Below, piece by piece: positions 12,786 through 24,152 of a stretch of 64,000 bases of DNA. A program made the translations under genes and the position numbers. Position 1 is the first letter of the stretch, and the number at the start of each line of letters is the position of its first letter. The notes below the pieces were generated by a model. It saw only the letters and a list, made by a program, of their open reading frames with translations. It was not told where the DNA came from and did not search any database. The stretch is from contig OX578138.1 of NCBI GenBank assembly GCA_951213105.1, forward strand, positions 64,765,040-64,829,039, written 5' to 3'. This DNA comes from Amaurobius ferox (taxonomy: Eukaryota; Arthropoda; Arachnida; Araneae; Amaurobiidae).

Positions 12786-12925
12786 TGTGATCTAAAGAAC
12801 TCTGGTTCATAATGCTCCTCTGTGATCTAAAGAACTCTGGTTCATAATGCTCCTCTGTGATCTAAAGAACTCTGGTTCATAATGCTCCTCTGTGATCTAA
12901 AGAACTCTGGTTCATAATGCTCCTC
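12786..12925. repeat. perfect 35-bp minisatellite, four copies
   Basis: Unit begins TGTGATCTAAAGAACTCTGG and ends GCTCCTC. Four head-to-tail copies (12786, 12821, 12856, 12891) are identical, so the array expanded recently. Confidence 0.97.
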
Positions 12926-13967
12926 ACCTCAACAGACATTTATGAAAATTACATTATACTTGATATGTATTTTAATTTCAAATTTTATATTCAGCAATGC
13001 AGAATAATTTAGAACATAAATCTCTAAAATTTAAGTTTACGCACCCCGTTATTTGATATTACAAAAAACGGCATTTGATAACTTCGCGTCAGTTTGACAG
13101 CTGCAGTTTAAATGGATACAAATCGTTATTACCAAACATTAAAATACATCAGGCAAAATATTTTATTGTGAATCTGTATAGTTATACCGAGAACGCGTCT
13201 GGTAAAAGCATGACAGTAGGTATGATATACATTGTTTTATCATAAAAATTAGTAAAGAAATAAATAAGCATGAATGTATACAAAATTAGTCACATAAAAT
13301 AATTCGATTGCAAATATTTTTATAGCGAATTTATTATTTGACAATAGCCAATAGGAGTAAAACCAATTGTAAATATTACAATTTACCAAGTAAGAACAAT
13401 ATTTATACTTTCATTTTAATTTCCCTAACGAGCTGAATACAAAATTAAACAATACAGTATTAAAATATTATTTTTCACTGACAGTCCCATATGTGCTTCT
13501 AAAATGTTATCAGACAAACTAAATCACATAAATTAATACGTACGAAATATTTTCCGCATAATATAAACAAGAAATTTAAAGGATACCAGTGATCGGTTAA
13601 AGCGAAAGAAAAATCAAAACTTACCTAAAACAAGATACTAGACTTTTGAAGATCTACGTGGCTCACTCGTGTGTAATCTCCCTAATAGCACAATTAAAGA
13701 CGATCGTAGAGTATTTATGTTCGCTTCATTTACAGACGAATAACCCACACCCACATCTCGTATATGCCATTCGAATACACACTTGCATTTGCTGCTCTAA
13801 AAAGAGAAAACCAAGGAGAAAACTACCATCATAACTTTCTGGGAATGATATCGATGTATACAGTACAGCACTATCGATGCAGTTTATATAATTTGTAATT
13901 ATTTTTCCTTGTGTATTAGCAAAATAAACAAATAAAAAACACATGAATATTGAGATTTTTTAATAAA
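12926..13967. other. intergenic sequence, nothing recognised
   Basis: AT-rich sequence with short open frames on both strands near 13646-13944 that overlap each other and show no domain. No splice-consistent coding segment was found. Confidence 0.5.
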
Positions 13968-14889
13968 TAACATTTCAAGTGTCAATGTAAAAATAAACGA
14001 TGTTGAACTTTAAAAGAAAAATTTTCTACGTAATGAAGATTCTGTATTTCGAATGCTTTTCTGTAGATGGAGCCACTGCATAGTATCGGCAAAGAATATA
14101 CGTGATTAGGACCACAGACTAATTTAGGACATTCAACTCGTCAATGTTTGTTTTTTAATTTTCTGTGGCAGCACCATGAGACGGAATTGGAACTCATATA
14201 TTTAGGAGTCCTAAGCAGTAAAACTCTTAAGTTTGTTTTTACTGTAAAAGTTTACTAGTAATTGCAGTTTTCAATACACATCCACGAAAGAATTATTTAC
14301 TTATGGGATTCTTTACTTCTGCTATTTTAAAACATATAAGTCAAATGTTTCCTAAATTGAGTCATTTTCAACGAAGTTTATGATGCTAAATTAAGTAAAA
14401 TGGATTATTTTAAATTATCAAAAGTTTACATTATGAAGAAATGTGGAATACCCAGACCACTCCACTCACCCAATGTCATGAGCGACCGGATTTTAAAGAA
14501 ATGTGTATTTATTTTCAAAATGTTCATTATAAGAGCACAAATATAAGAGTTGTATGGAACACTAAGGATTATAATTGCAATCTTTAACATTTCGATATAT
14601 TTTGCTTGAGTAGTTCTCAGTGTGCTATCAAGTTATCGGTAAAATTATTTTTTCCAGAAATGGTATTCATTGATACGAATTTAGTCGGAGGGAGGGGGAA
14701 TACGTGACTATTAATCAGTGACATCCACATGATATTAAAATTACTAAGTATCCTTAGACCCCCCCAAGTCATTTGAAAAACTCATAAGATTGTACACCAT
14801 CAGTAGGATGTAAAATAAATTACAGAAGCTGTTCAACGTAGTAAAAAAAAAGGTCTTTGTTTCCCATAATGACATTGATCTAATTACTT
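13968..14889. repeat. old tandem duplication, copy 1
   Basis: The segment from AACGATGTTGAACT through GATGGAGCCACT to CAGAAGCTGTTCAACGTAGT is repeated in the same order and orientation at 14893-15721, with many substitutions and indels. No coding potential was seen in either copy. Confidence 0.8.
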
Positions 14890-14892
14890 TAC

Positions 14893-15721
14893 CCAATATC
14901 AAGTATCAATAAAAAAAAAAAACGATGTTGAACTGTAAAAAAAATTATGTCAATGAATGCAGATTCTGTATTTCAAATGTTTTTATGTAGATGGAGCCAC
15001 TTCGTAGTATAGGAGGACGTTCAACTCGTACATCGTTTGTTTTTCATTTTCTGTTTTAGTATATACAATGAAAGAAAGTTGGAACAAGTCTCCTATATAG
15101 GAGCCCTAAGCAGAACTACTCTTAAATTTGTTTTAACTGTGAAAGTTTAGTTAAAAATTGCAATTTTCAATACAGATCCACGAAGGTTTTTTTTACTTAT
15201 GTGATTCTTTTCTTCTGCTATTTTAAAACGTATAATACTTCATAAATTGAATCATTCTCAACGTAAAAAAATTATGGTGTTAAATTTAAAAAAAAATTTT
15301 TGAGATCAAATTTTGAAGAAATATGTATTTATTTTCAAAATATGCATCATAAGAGCACAAATATAAGAGTTGTAATGAACACAAAAGATTACGCGAAAAG
15401 TCAATCTCTAAAATTTTAATATATTTTGCTTAAGTAGTCTGCTATCAAGTTATCGGTAGAATTATTAATTCCAGAACTAGAATGCATAGATACGAGTTTA
15501 AGTGGGGGGGAGGCAAATTAATCAGTGACATTCGTATGATAAACAAATTGCTCTAGTATCCTTCAGACACTCTCTACACCAAAGTCTTGCTTTTATCACA
15601 TATAAGAAACCCATAAGATAAATACTTCTGTACACTACTAGTAAGATGTAAAATAAACTACAGAAGCTGTTCAATGTAGTAATAAAAAAGTCTTTATTTC
15701 CTACAAAAAAATTGATCAAAT
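14893..15721. repeat. old tandem duplication, copy 2
   Basis: Direct repeat of 13968-14889; shared blocks include GATTCTGTATTTC, GTAGATGGAGCCACT, TAAGAGCACAAATATAAGAG and ACAGAAGCTGTTCAA. This copy is shorter through deletions near its middle. Confidence 0.8.
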
Positions 15722-18300
15722 GAGAGAAGTGTACTTGCCTTTGATGCTGCTGGTACTTTATCTTTTTTTATCCTGAAGAAGGGAGCTGTTATTTGCCTCT
15801 GAACCCAATTGGTACCCTTTTTTACTTTGAAATTATCAAAGTTGTTAATCTTTTGTGTTAAACTAACAAAGCAGTTTTTGCAGATTTTCTAAATACATTT
15901 TATGACAATATACACATTTGTTCTTAAGAAATCTCCAGAAAACTTTTATAAAAAAAATACTACAATCAAGTACTTTGTCCAATAGCACAATCAAGTAAAC
16001 GTTTCAGAAATTATGTATGCTTTGAAAATTGAAATTTTAATTTGGTGTTTTAATAATATCTAACTCAAATTTTTAGGGCTAAATCTCTATATCCTGGTCC
16101 TGAATACAGTCTAGGTCTTATAGAACTAAAGGTCTTTACAAAAAATTGCAGAAAAACTAAAACTAAAATTCATTTTGTGAGAGAAGTAAAAGAAATTAAT
16201 CGCATTTGAACAAAAAGGTTTGTTCTTCAATGTACCATAAAATTCATGCAGTTGCCCTTCTCAGGATAAGAAAAATGAACTTTCAGTACATTCATATCAC
16301 AGAGCCTTTCTATGTTCTGAATGTACAAGTTGAACTTTCTATGTAAAAACAATTTTCACTCAAGAGTTTAATGTTTTCTCTCAATATTCTACAGAATCCA
16401 TGTTATTATTAATTCCTTTTCAAATTGGTGCAACTGTTTCTAATGTGGAATCATGTTCCTACTGCAGGAACTGGCATTTATTGACTGGTTTTTATGAACA
16501 TGGCCCGGTGGCCTCATTATAGTATCAGCTCTATGTTATATGAATTCATGCCAACGACATAGTTAGACTGTCTTTTAGTTACTATTAAGGATTTCAAAGA
16601 TGCCCACATAACAAGTTACCACTGCAGTAATTGCTCTTCTAGGCATTTGAGTATTAAGTATGGAACTGGCCCATCAATGCTCGCTGCTATAGTAAAAACA
16701 TGATTCCAAGTTATTGGAAACATTATTTTTATGATTATGTTTATAATATATACCAAGAATATAGTAGAAACAAATCATAAAATGATTGTTTAGAATTCGT
16801 TATTGTTAAAGTTCCATATATTTTTCTGCCATATATATATTATGTTCTATAACCTAATTTATCACTAAAGGAACGTATAAGTGGAAAGGTTATAAGTGTA
16901 TATAATATAAAGGTTATAAGTGTATAAGGTTATAAGTGTATATAATAGTGTATATAATACCCTTTATAAGTGTACAAAAATCATCAATAAAAAAACTGCA
17001 GGTTCATTTAATTTTCTCATCTTGTAAATAAAGTAAATCTCCACAGAACTGTTATAATCTATTGAATCCACTAACCAGTATGAGTATTAGTCATACTTTT
17101 CTAGAGCATGAAACGTTCAATGTAAATTTGTGAGCAGAGATCACCACAAAGAATGTTTTTAAAGGTAATTTACACTTTACCAAAAATATGAGGAGTAATT
17201 TTTCAAAGTAGAGGAGTGTTTAAAAAAATTAATGGGGAATGGTATAAACAATTTTCTTATATGTTTAAAAAAACAATACTTATTACCATGTGTCTACAGG
17301 TGTTTTATTGCTTTAATGGAGTGATGGCTGTTTCTCTTATTCCAAAAAACACTTGTTTTGCATTTGAAGCTGGTTGGTATCCTATGTTTTTGTTTTTTTA
17401 ATTTTTTCCTAACAGCAACTTTTATTCACAAATACTGATTTTTATTTATAAATCTTTATTTTTTATTACTATATTTATCAATAAAATACCTTTATACTGT
17501 TTGTAAAACAGTAAAATCTAATTTTATTATTAGGCAATGAGATTGCATAAGCATTATTTTGTAACAAAAATTTATCAAATATGTATGCTAAGGAAAAACA
17601 ATTGAATGGCAGTATATTGAAACTTTAAAAGAGGTTTATTAATGTATCAATACAAATTTTGTTGTAACAAACTTTTAACAACGAAATATCATATGATAGA
17701 GTTAAAAATGAAATATGACAATTAAAACATAAGAAAGCGAAAACTTATAAAAAAATTACATTTTATTACTAAAAATACTATGCATATTTTTATAAATGAT
17801 AACATTTTAAGGAGTAAATGGGTATTTCGGTGCATACCAGATATGCAATTTGATGAACTCTGTTTATCAGGAACTGACATGTTTCTATAAAGAATTTATC
17901 TAACGCCAAGTGAAGGAGTTTAATTCCTGCTCAAAAAAGTAATTATATAAGACCACAAATTTTGCACATTATTAAAAAGGATGAACAATTACAAGAAAAA
18001 ATTATATATATTTGTTTGTATTCCAAAGCCATGAGCAAAGTTCAATAGTAAAAGCCAATGCTAATTAAAAATATGAATGCAAGTAGACCCAAACAGCATA
18101 ATAAAATCTTCTGACTTTTCAAGGTTTTTCTCAATAGGTTTTTGAAAATGGTTAAGACCAAAAGAGATATTTAGGAAATTGGACTGAATAAATAAACTTT
18201 CCCTTTATATTGCACATGTCTGAACAAGCAAATACATCCTATAACTGACAATGCAATATATACAAGGAACTATAAAATGATTTTAGATAACAACTCCCAT
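15722..18300. other. intergenic sequence downstream of HPS3
   Basis: No gene recognised. A decayed hammerhead-like stretch (CCTGAAGAAGGGAGC, then CTCTGAACCCAATTGG) lies at about 15766-15812. A local tandem of AAGGTTATAAGTGTATATAA units lies at about 16888-16975. The rest is AT-rich and featureless. Confidence 0.5.
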
Positions 18301-18313
18301 TGAAGACAACAGC

Positions 18314-18350
18314 ATCCACAAATTAGTTTCTCACTTATGTGCTCATCATC
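18314..18350 (-). ncRNA. degenerate hammerhead ribozyme-like motif
   Basis: On the minus strand: GATGATGA, then GCAC-ATAA-GTGA (a stem II with one mismatch), then GAAAC. The core order (C)TGATGA, stem II, GAAAC is that of a hammerhead, but the first core C and the expected GTC cleavage triplet are lost. It faces a similar motif at 18461-18489 as an inverted pair. Confidence 0.35.
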
Positions 18351-18460
18351 ATGGAATAGCCAATATCTGCAAAGACAATTTTGTAAGGTTTGCAAAATTG
18401 TAGCATATAGCACACTTCTTGCTGCCATTGCAAATATTGGTTATTCTGTGCTGATGAGGG

Positions 18461-18489
18461 CATAGGTGGAAAACTGGTCATTGGATGCT
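18461..18489 (+). ncRNA. degenerate hammerhead ribozyme-like motif
   Basis: CTGATGA at 18461-18467, then a mutated stem II, GGAAAAC, and GTC at 18487-18489. The flanks TTGCAAATATTGGTTATTC (left) and GGATGCTG (right) are the inverted counterpart of the minus-strand copy at about 18350-18380 and 18310-18317. Stem II no longer pairs well, so activity is doubtful. Confidence 0.35.
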
Positions 18490-18800
18490 GTTATCTATAA
18501 TGGGAGATGCTCTCAAAATTTGGGGGAATATCTCTCTCCCCTTACAGTCAGGTTCTATGACTTTAATTTTAAAAGTCCTAGTCAAAATTAAACCGACTGT
18601 TACAATTTTGAACCTTTTAAAAGATTTTTCTGACAATTCTCTGGTTCATTATTCCTTGGGTTTCCAAGTTTTTCCCATTAAGGTGGCAACCATGGCAAGT
18701 CATTTTTTAGAGTTGACTTATCTTTAAATTTTACTGGTGTTTGCTGTTTTTATACAAATGATTCATATTTCCCTGATGAAATTACACATGAAAAATAAAT

Positions 18801-18841
18801 GACTATAATCGTTTCAAGGGCCTTATAAGCCACTTCTTCAG
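18801..18841 (-). ncRNA. hammerhead ribozyme-like motif, minus strand of an inverted pair
   Basis: Minus strand reads CTGAAGA (18835-18841), a stem II around GGCTTATAAGGCC, GAAAC (18811-18815), seven bases, then GTC (18801-18803). CUGANGA-stem II-GAAAC-short loop-GUC matches the small hammerheads known from Penelope-like elements. Stem I pairs poorly here, so this copy may be inactive. Confidence 0.5.
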
Positions 18842-18865
18842 GACAAATGAGCAATGTGTATTAAT

Positions 18866-18906
18866 CTGATGAAGGGGCTCATAATGGCCTTGAAACAATC
18901 GCGGTC
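18866..18906 (+). ncRNA. hammerhead ribozyme-like motif, plus strand of an inverted pair
   Basis: CTGATGA (18866-18872), stem II AGGG...GGCCUU type, GAAAC (18892-18896), seven bases, GTC (18904-18906). The bases before CTGATGA (GTATTAAT) can pair with those after GTC (ATCTAAT) through one bulge as stem I. This is the best preserved of the hammerhead-like motifs in the window. It is the inverted copy of 18801-18841, separated by 24 bases. Confidence 0.55.
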
Positions 18907-19103
18907 ATCTAATTTTCACCAGCCTACTTTGTTTCAAGGAAATATTTTATATTCTTACAAGAAGCAGTTACCTTCTCTATGGTACTTCTTCTGTGTTGTT
19001 TTTTGTTTCGTAGCACAAGATAGAGAAAAAACAAATACCACCAAATTGACATCATAATCAATTTATAAAAGAATTGAAGCATTTCTAACAAAACATATAA
19101 ATA

Positions 19104-19109
19104 TTTATT
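19104..19109 (-). terminator. candidate polyadenylation signal of HPS3
   Basis: Reads AATAAA on the minus strand, about 87 bases past the stop codon at 19196-19198. It is the closest such hexamer downstream of the stop; other AATAAA hexamers follow further downstream in this AT-rich DNA. Confidence 0.45.
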
Positions 19110-19195
19110 CACTGACTAGAAAATTATAAGCGATTCTGATCTTTCACAGAGTTATGCAATTAAATAATAATAGAATTAATGTGCATCAATATAAT

Positions 19196-19377
19196 TTAGT
19201 ACAGCATCATAGATTTTATTTCTTGACCCAGAGATATTATTTTGTTTTTCAGCTGATCAGCTTGGTGCTTCTCAATACATCGCTTCAGATGTGGAATAAA
19301 AACTGGATTTTCTCCAGGTGGTAACAATCCCAGTAATTCAACTGGCTTGAGAGTTTCGGCTAAATGTGCCAAAACAC
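19196..19377 (-). CDS. HPS3: HPS3 terminal coding exon
   Basis: Encodes the last 59 residues and the stop codon. The start, after a TATAG acceptor, completes a Gly codon begun in the previous exon (phase 1). The segment ETLKPVELLGLLPP followed by FIPHLKRCIEKHQ parallels the end of vertebrate HPS3, where a conserved LP-(E/G)-G/E stretch is followed by F-(I/L)-P-x-L and a short basic tail. This copy runs roughly 20 residues further than I recall for the human protein, with a helical, charged end (KNKIISLGQEIKSMMLY). Confidence 0.85.
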
Positions 19378-22300
19378 CTATAAATATATAATCAAATATA
19401 AAAAAAAGTATTGAAACATTCGTAAAGTAGTTCCGGAAGGAGCTTACTAGAAAAATAAATTTAAAAATCAACTTACAAAATAATTTCAATAAAAATAAGT
19501 TTTAAATTCTAAAGATATATATATTATTTCTATTTTTTTCACTATGCATTCAAGATCTCCATTCCACAAAACAAACCACATATTATTAAATTAATGGGTG
19601 TGGTTTTAGTCGGGTTTGTTGTGGTTTTAGTCAGGTTTGTTACATTTATTTTTAATACAAATCATAGATTTTTGTTTCTTCTCCCTGAATAGCAACATTT
19701 TGAAAGGAATTTATCCAACAATCATATCTGCATGCATTACTACATAAACCAAAATTTAAACAATTAATTTTAGACAAACTAAAACAGCTCATTGTTAAAG
19801 TAGATCAACCATTGTCACATCAATACCATTAAGGTATCAATACAAAGATAAAAACTAAGTTGCTGCAATTTTAGACATCGATGCAATAAGAATGTGATCT
19901 CAAAGATAAAATAATTTAAGAAGTAATATCATCTATAGACTTTCATAGAAAAATTAAGTTCTGGTATCCGCACAGCAAACATGTACTAACATTAGAAAGT
20001 TTACATTATCACCACATTTTGATCCCATTACTATCCTATTTATCTCACTAGTATGCTATTATTTCAAATTTAATTTTTTTATTAATAAAAATACAAAATA
20101 AGGATACATAATCATTTTAAAATTAAAATTGGAATTTTTAACCATTGTCAAATTTACTAACATAAGATCACCATTTAGTTCCAGGGACCTCATAAAATTT
20201 TTGCCAGCTTACCAGTGCTACAAAATTTTAAGCAATGATATTTTTTATAGCTACTCGAATCCTTTTAATAAATACCCATTATTGAAAAAAAAAATTAAAT
20301 CAATATACAGTTAGAAAAACTGTATGCAAATGAAATGCATATATCAATTAAAATTTTCATGCACTAATGTAAAAATACATAGAATGTATAAAACAGTAAA
20401 TTTTAGCATAAAATCAGTAATGTTATTCAAACAGTAACATTTTAAGAAGATCCCTGCTCACAAATTTATGATCACTATGATTTGGTCTCACAACTAAACT
20501 CAGAAAGGAATTTACAGTCTTGCACTAAATGAATGTTCATGTATGGACTTTCTAGTGGTACCTAAATATGAAGTTACTGACATTTATGAGATTCTAGGGT
20601 GATGGCACTGAAAAGGAGAATAATTTGAATCTATGGATCCAAACAGCAGTAATTAAGATTAATGATATCTCCAACACCACTGAAATTAATGCAATATTCT
20701 ACATGTTAATTGCATGCATGTTAATTATTGCTACATGTTATGCTAGATGTTGCTACATGTTAATGTATACATATATATATATATATTGCTACATGTTAAT
20801 TGCAGAAAAAATAACATGCTATGCTTGAAGCAATGTTCAGTTTGTAAGAGAGTTAGCATAAGCTATTTATTATTTTTTTTTCTAGCTTAATCACTGTTAT
20901 CTTTGATTATACAAATGATCACTTATATTTGTGAAAAATATTATTAAAAAGATTAAAAATTTTCATATCTAATGATATCACAGCAGCTTTTAAAGCAATA
21001 ACTTATCTTTAAGAAAAGAAATATTGAAAATGTTAATTTCCATTAAAAAGCAATCTTTTAATTTAACATTGAAAAGAATTGTGTAATGCACCCACATATT
21101 TGCAGTTTTATTTGTAAATGAAAAACTCTATAGCTCAATAGTAAACAATAAAATTTATCAAAAGATTTCTTAGGAGTAGCCATAATTGCTTTTTAATAAT
21201 TTTATGGTTAAAAATTCATACTTGTTATTATTTTTTCATTGTAGCAAATGAAGATTTATGTATAATTCTACATTGAAATTATGAATGCAATATTTCAGAA
21301 TCTTATAATATTGTAACTAAATGCATGACAAGGTAGAATAAAGGAATAAATAGTAGAATAACTAAAAATAAATAAATGTTAGAATAGGGCCAAAGATTCA
21401 AAATCCAGTTTTTGACATATATTTACATATGGAATATGTATTTATTCAATGTATCTTAACAACTATTTATAGGATTTTTTGGTACTAAGTAAGTTTGGTC
21501 TCATACATTTTGAGGTCTTTACTAGATTTAGGCACCATCATGAGCTTGAAATTAGTCCTTTAGGAAAGCCACAAAACATTAAAAAAATTTTAATAAAAAA
21601 ATATGCTTAACTGTATCAAATAAACTTTTCATATGTAATTTTGTACAATACATCAAATCTTATTATGCTAAAACAAGCTCTTTAAAAATTAAAGCTATTT
21701 TTCTCCGGAAAAATAGCCAACAAATTTTGGAAATTGGTACTATTTAAAATAACACTAATTCATAATGTACTTGAAAAACTTTATGGCATTATTTTCAGTT
21801 AAAAAATAAAGACATGCAATTGAATTCAGAAACTGTGTGATATTTTTATTGCTAAGTTTATTGTAAGATAACAATCTTGTAAACCCTGTCATTTGAAATA
21901 TTTAACTAGTTATTTCATAAAATGGGGAAAAAAAACAAAAAACTTTATATAATTCATGATATTCAAATTTAAAAATAACTTCAAAAGCCTATTTCTTTCC
22001 TTAATTAAGTCCTGGTTAAAATGTATGGCAACTTAAATCAATTGTCATATACTATGTCCATTCATCAGCTTTTAATTACATGTGGAAAAACAAAAGTACT
22101 TCATGCAAATCTTTTTATACATTAATAAAGTGCAAAAGGTGATTTAAAGAAATATGGAGACAGAATATTTTTTAAAAAGGATAGAAGTGCATAAGGTTTC
22201 TACTGATATTTAATTCTTTAATAGTAGTAAAAACAAAAACAACATTGTAAAAACAAAACTCACATTTGAGTTACTCTCCATCTTCGAACATTTGAGTCAA

Positions 22301-22446
22301 TGAAAAAACAAATAAATATCTGTCTCCCAAATTGGTAGAATACAATATAGCAGCCACTCTACTTATACTGTGTTAGTTTACAAATGTGAAAAAGTTACAT
22401 TTAAAACACATTACATTAAAATTACATTTCTTTTAATAATTCTTAC
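19378..22446 (-). other. HPS3 intron between the last two exons
   Basis: Donor GTAAGA at the right end and acceptor TTTATAG at the left. AT-rich; contains a small cluster of TGCTACATGTTAAT-type repeats around 20700-20800 with an (AT)n tract. No transposon was recognised. Confidence 0.6.
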
Positions 22447-22537
22447 CATGGAATGTTTGAGAATAAATTTCTAACTGAGGACAATCTTCTGGAAGGCCAA
22501 TCATGTGCTCATGTAGTAATTTAAATAACATACACCA
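22447..22537 (-). CDS. HPS3: HPS3 penultimate coding exon
   Basis: Thirty codons plus one base, phase 0 in and phase 1 out. Acceptor TTTTCATTAG, donor CATG/GTAAGA. The peptide starts WCMLFKLLHEHM and contains LPEDCPQLEIYSQ; its Trp, leucine spacing and trailing YS fit the segment before the C-terminal block of vertebrate HPS3. It joins in frame to both neighbouring exons. Confidence 0.8.
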
Positions 22538-22638
22538 CTAATGAAAAGAAAAGAAAGAAATTATAATACATATACAATCAAAAAATTTGCAAATGATATA
22601 TTGAATATAATGTTACTACAATAAAATAATTCAAATAC

Positions 22639-22641
<3 letters not shown>

Positions 22642-22689
<48 letters not shown>

Positions 22690-22697
22690 ATGTATGA
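22642..22697. repeat. compound (AT)n(GT)n microsatellite
   Basis: About 15 AT dinucleotides followed by about 10 GT, ending in GTATGTATG. Ordinary intronic microsatellite. Confidence 0.9.
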
Positions 22698-23255
22698 TCA
22701 AAGAGTTTAAATATAATATACTAAGCATGTATAAACTAACTATAATATACTTTTGTTAAACTTAATATACTTAAGTTTAACAAAATATAAGTATATTAAA
22801 AACTTTACATAAAAGTTTCTACTTAATGCGCTATTTGCAGCATATAAATAAGATGAAATTAATAAGTTAAATATATGAATTAATGTAGAAAAATTGAAGC
22901 TATATAGTAAATAATCCATAATAAACTAAAGAATTCAATTTATTACCAGATATAACCCAAGAGAAATACATGCCTTTTTGTTAACAGTAACAAGGCCATA
23001 AATTGAAATGTACTATTTGAAAGTGATGTTTTGTAGTCACTCCCTGATAATTTTATAATTACATTACCTTCAATCCTTTGCTCATCACTCCATTTTTACA
23101 ATTTGTTTTAAATTATAAGAGTTGTTTCTAGTTTTCATATTGATGAGAAGCATCTCTAGAGTCTTATCTGGTAATAAATTGAAATATTTTGTTTGTTATA
23201 GATGCTTTACTCTATCTCTTCAATTTTTCTACTTTAATTCATATATTTAAGTTAT

Positions 23256-23280
23256 AATATATATATATATATATTGTATA

Positions 23281-23362
<82 letters not shown>
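23256..23362. repeat. (AT)n microsatellite flanking the outer Penelope-like element
   Basis: About 105 bp of nearly pure AT with rare G interruptions. It abuts the outer end of the left terminal inverted repeat. A second (AT)n tract at 29364-29403 abuts the other end, so the element either inserted into (AT)n or generated it. Confidence 0.9.
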
Positions 23363-23367
<5 letters not shown>

Positions 23368-24016
23368 TGAAGGATTTTAATCGAAAATTATGCATAAACT
23401 ACTGTATGTACAAAAAAAACCATCTCTAGCATATCTGTTACAAATGAGTAACTATAGGCCAAGACTAAGGATAAGGATAGAAGGTAACATATCACTATAA
23501 TGGAAAGGGGGATGAGAAGAATAATAGGATTCAAAAATCACAATTAATGTATATAAAAGTAAATAAAAATAAAACTCGGCAATATGAGAATAGGCAATAA
23601 TAAACAGCTCAGGATAAGAGATTAAGAATAGAGAACAAGCAATTGAAACTACACAAAAAATGGCGGTTAGTTCGAAATTGCATTCTCATCAGGACAGCCA
23701 TACAATTCGAATTAAAACCGATATAATAGCCAGTTTCTGACAATGGCGATAGTATTTAACTATAAACACCATTGGAACTGTCTACTGGCTAGTGGAAGGA
23801 GAAAATAAATCAATTGAATTATACAATTCTGAAAAACAATACCTCCTTGTACAGAAATGGGAAAAAACAAGCGTAGCACCACCACGTGTAAGATAAACTA
23901 GTGACTGAGCATTTCACCTCACTTCGTCAATGCGAGTGGGCACCGGAATGAATACAATTGAACGATTCATAATATGTATGGAGACTTTCAAAAATAGTAA
24001 TCAGTATAGGACTCAG
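23363..24016 (+). repeat. left terminal inverted repeat of the outer element
   Basis: Matches the reverse complement of 28709-29363 over nearly its whole length, for example CAATGGCGATAGTATTTA, ATTGGAACTGTCTACTGGCT and the TATAGGCCAAGACTAAGGAT block. Substitutions are scattered, and the stretch around 23830-23990 is poorly conserved against its partner. Confidence 0.85.
23662..23692 (-). ncRNA. decayed hammerhead ribozyme-like motif in left terminal repeat
   Basis: Minus strand: CTGATGA (23686-23692), stem II GAA...TTC, then GAAC where GAAAC is expected, TAACC, and GCC where GUC is expected. The partner copy in the right repeat keeps other positions, so together the two suggest an intact ancestor with a GAAAC-TAACC-GUC arrangement. 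The present sequence is probably inactive. Confidence 0.5.
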
Positions 24017-24152
24017 GACAAGAGGAAAATAGTCATTCGAAAATATTAAACAGTATTAGACTCAGGCCAAGTGGTAAGTGAGGTGATAAGAAAGGGTGAA
24101 TTTTCAAAAAAGAGTTAACCAATCAAAGATAAATAATGCATGTGTAAAATTA

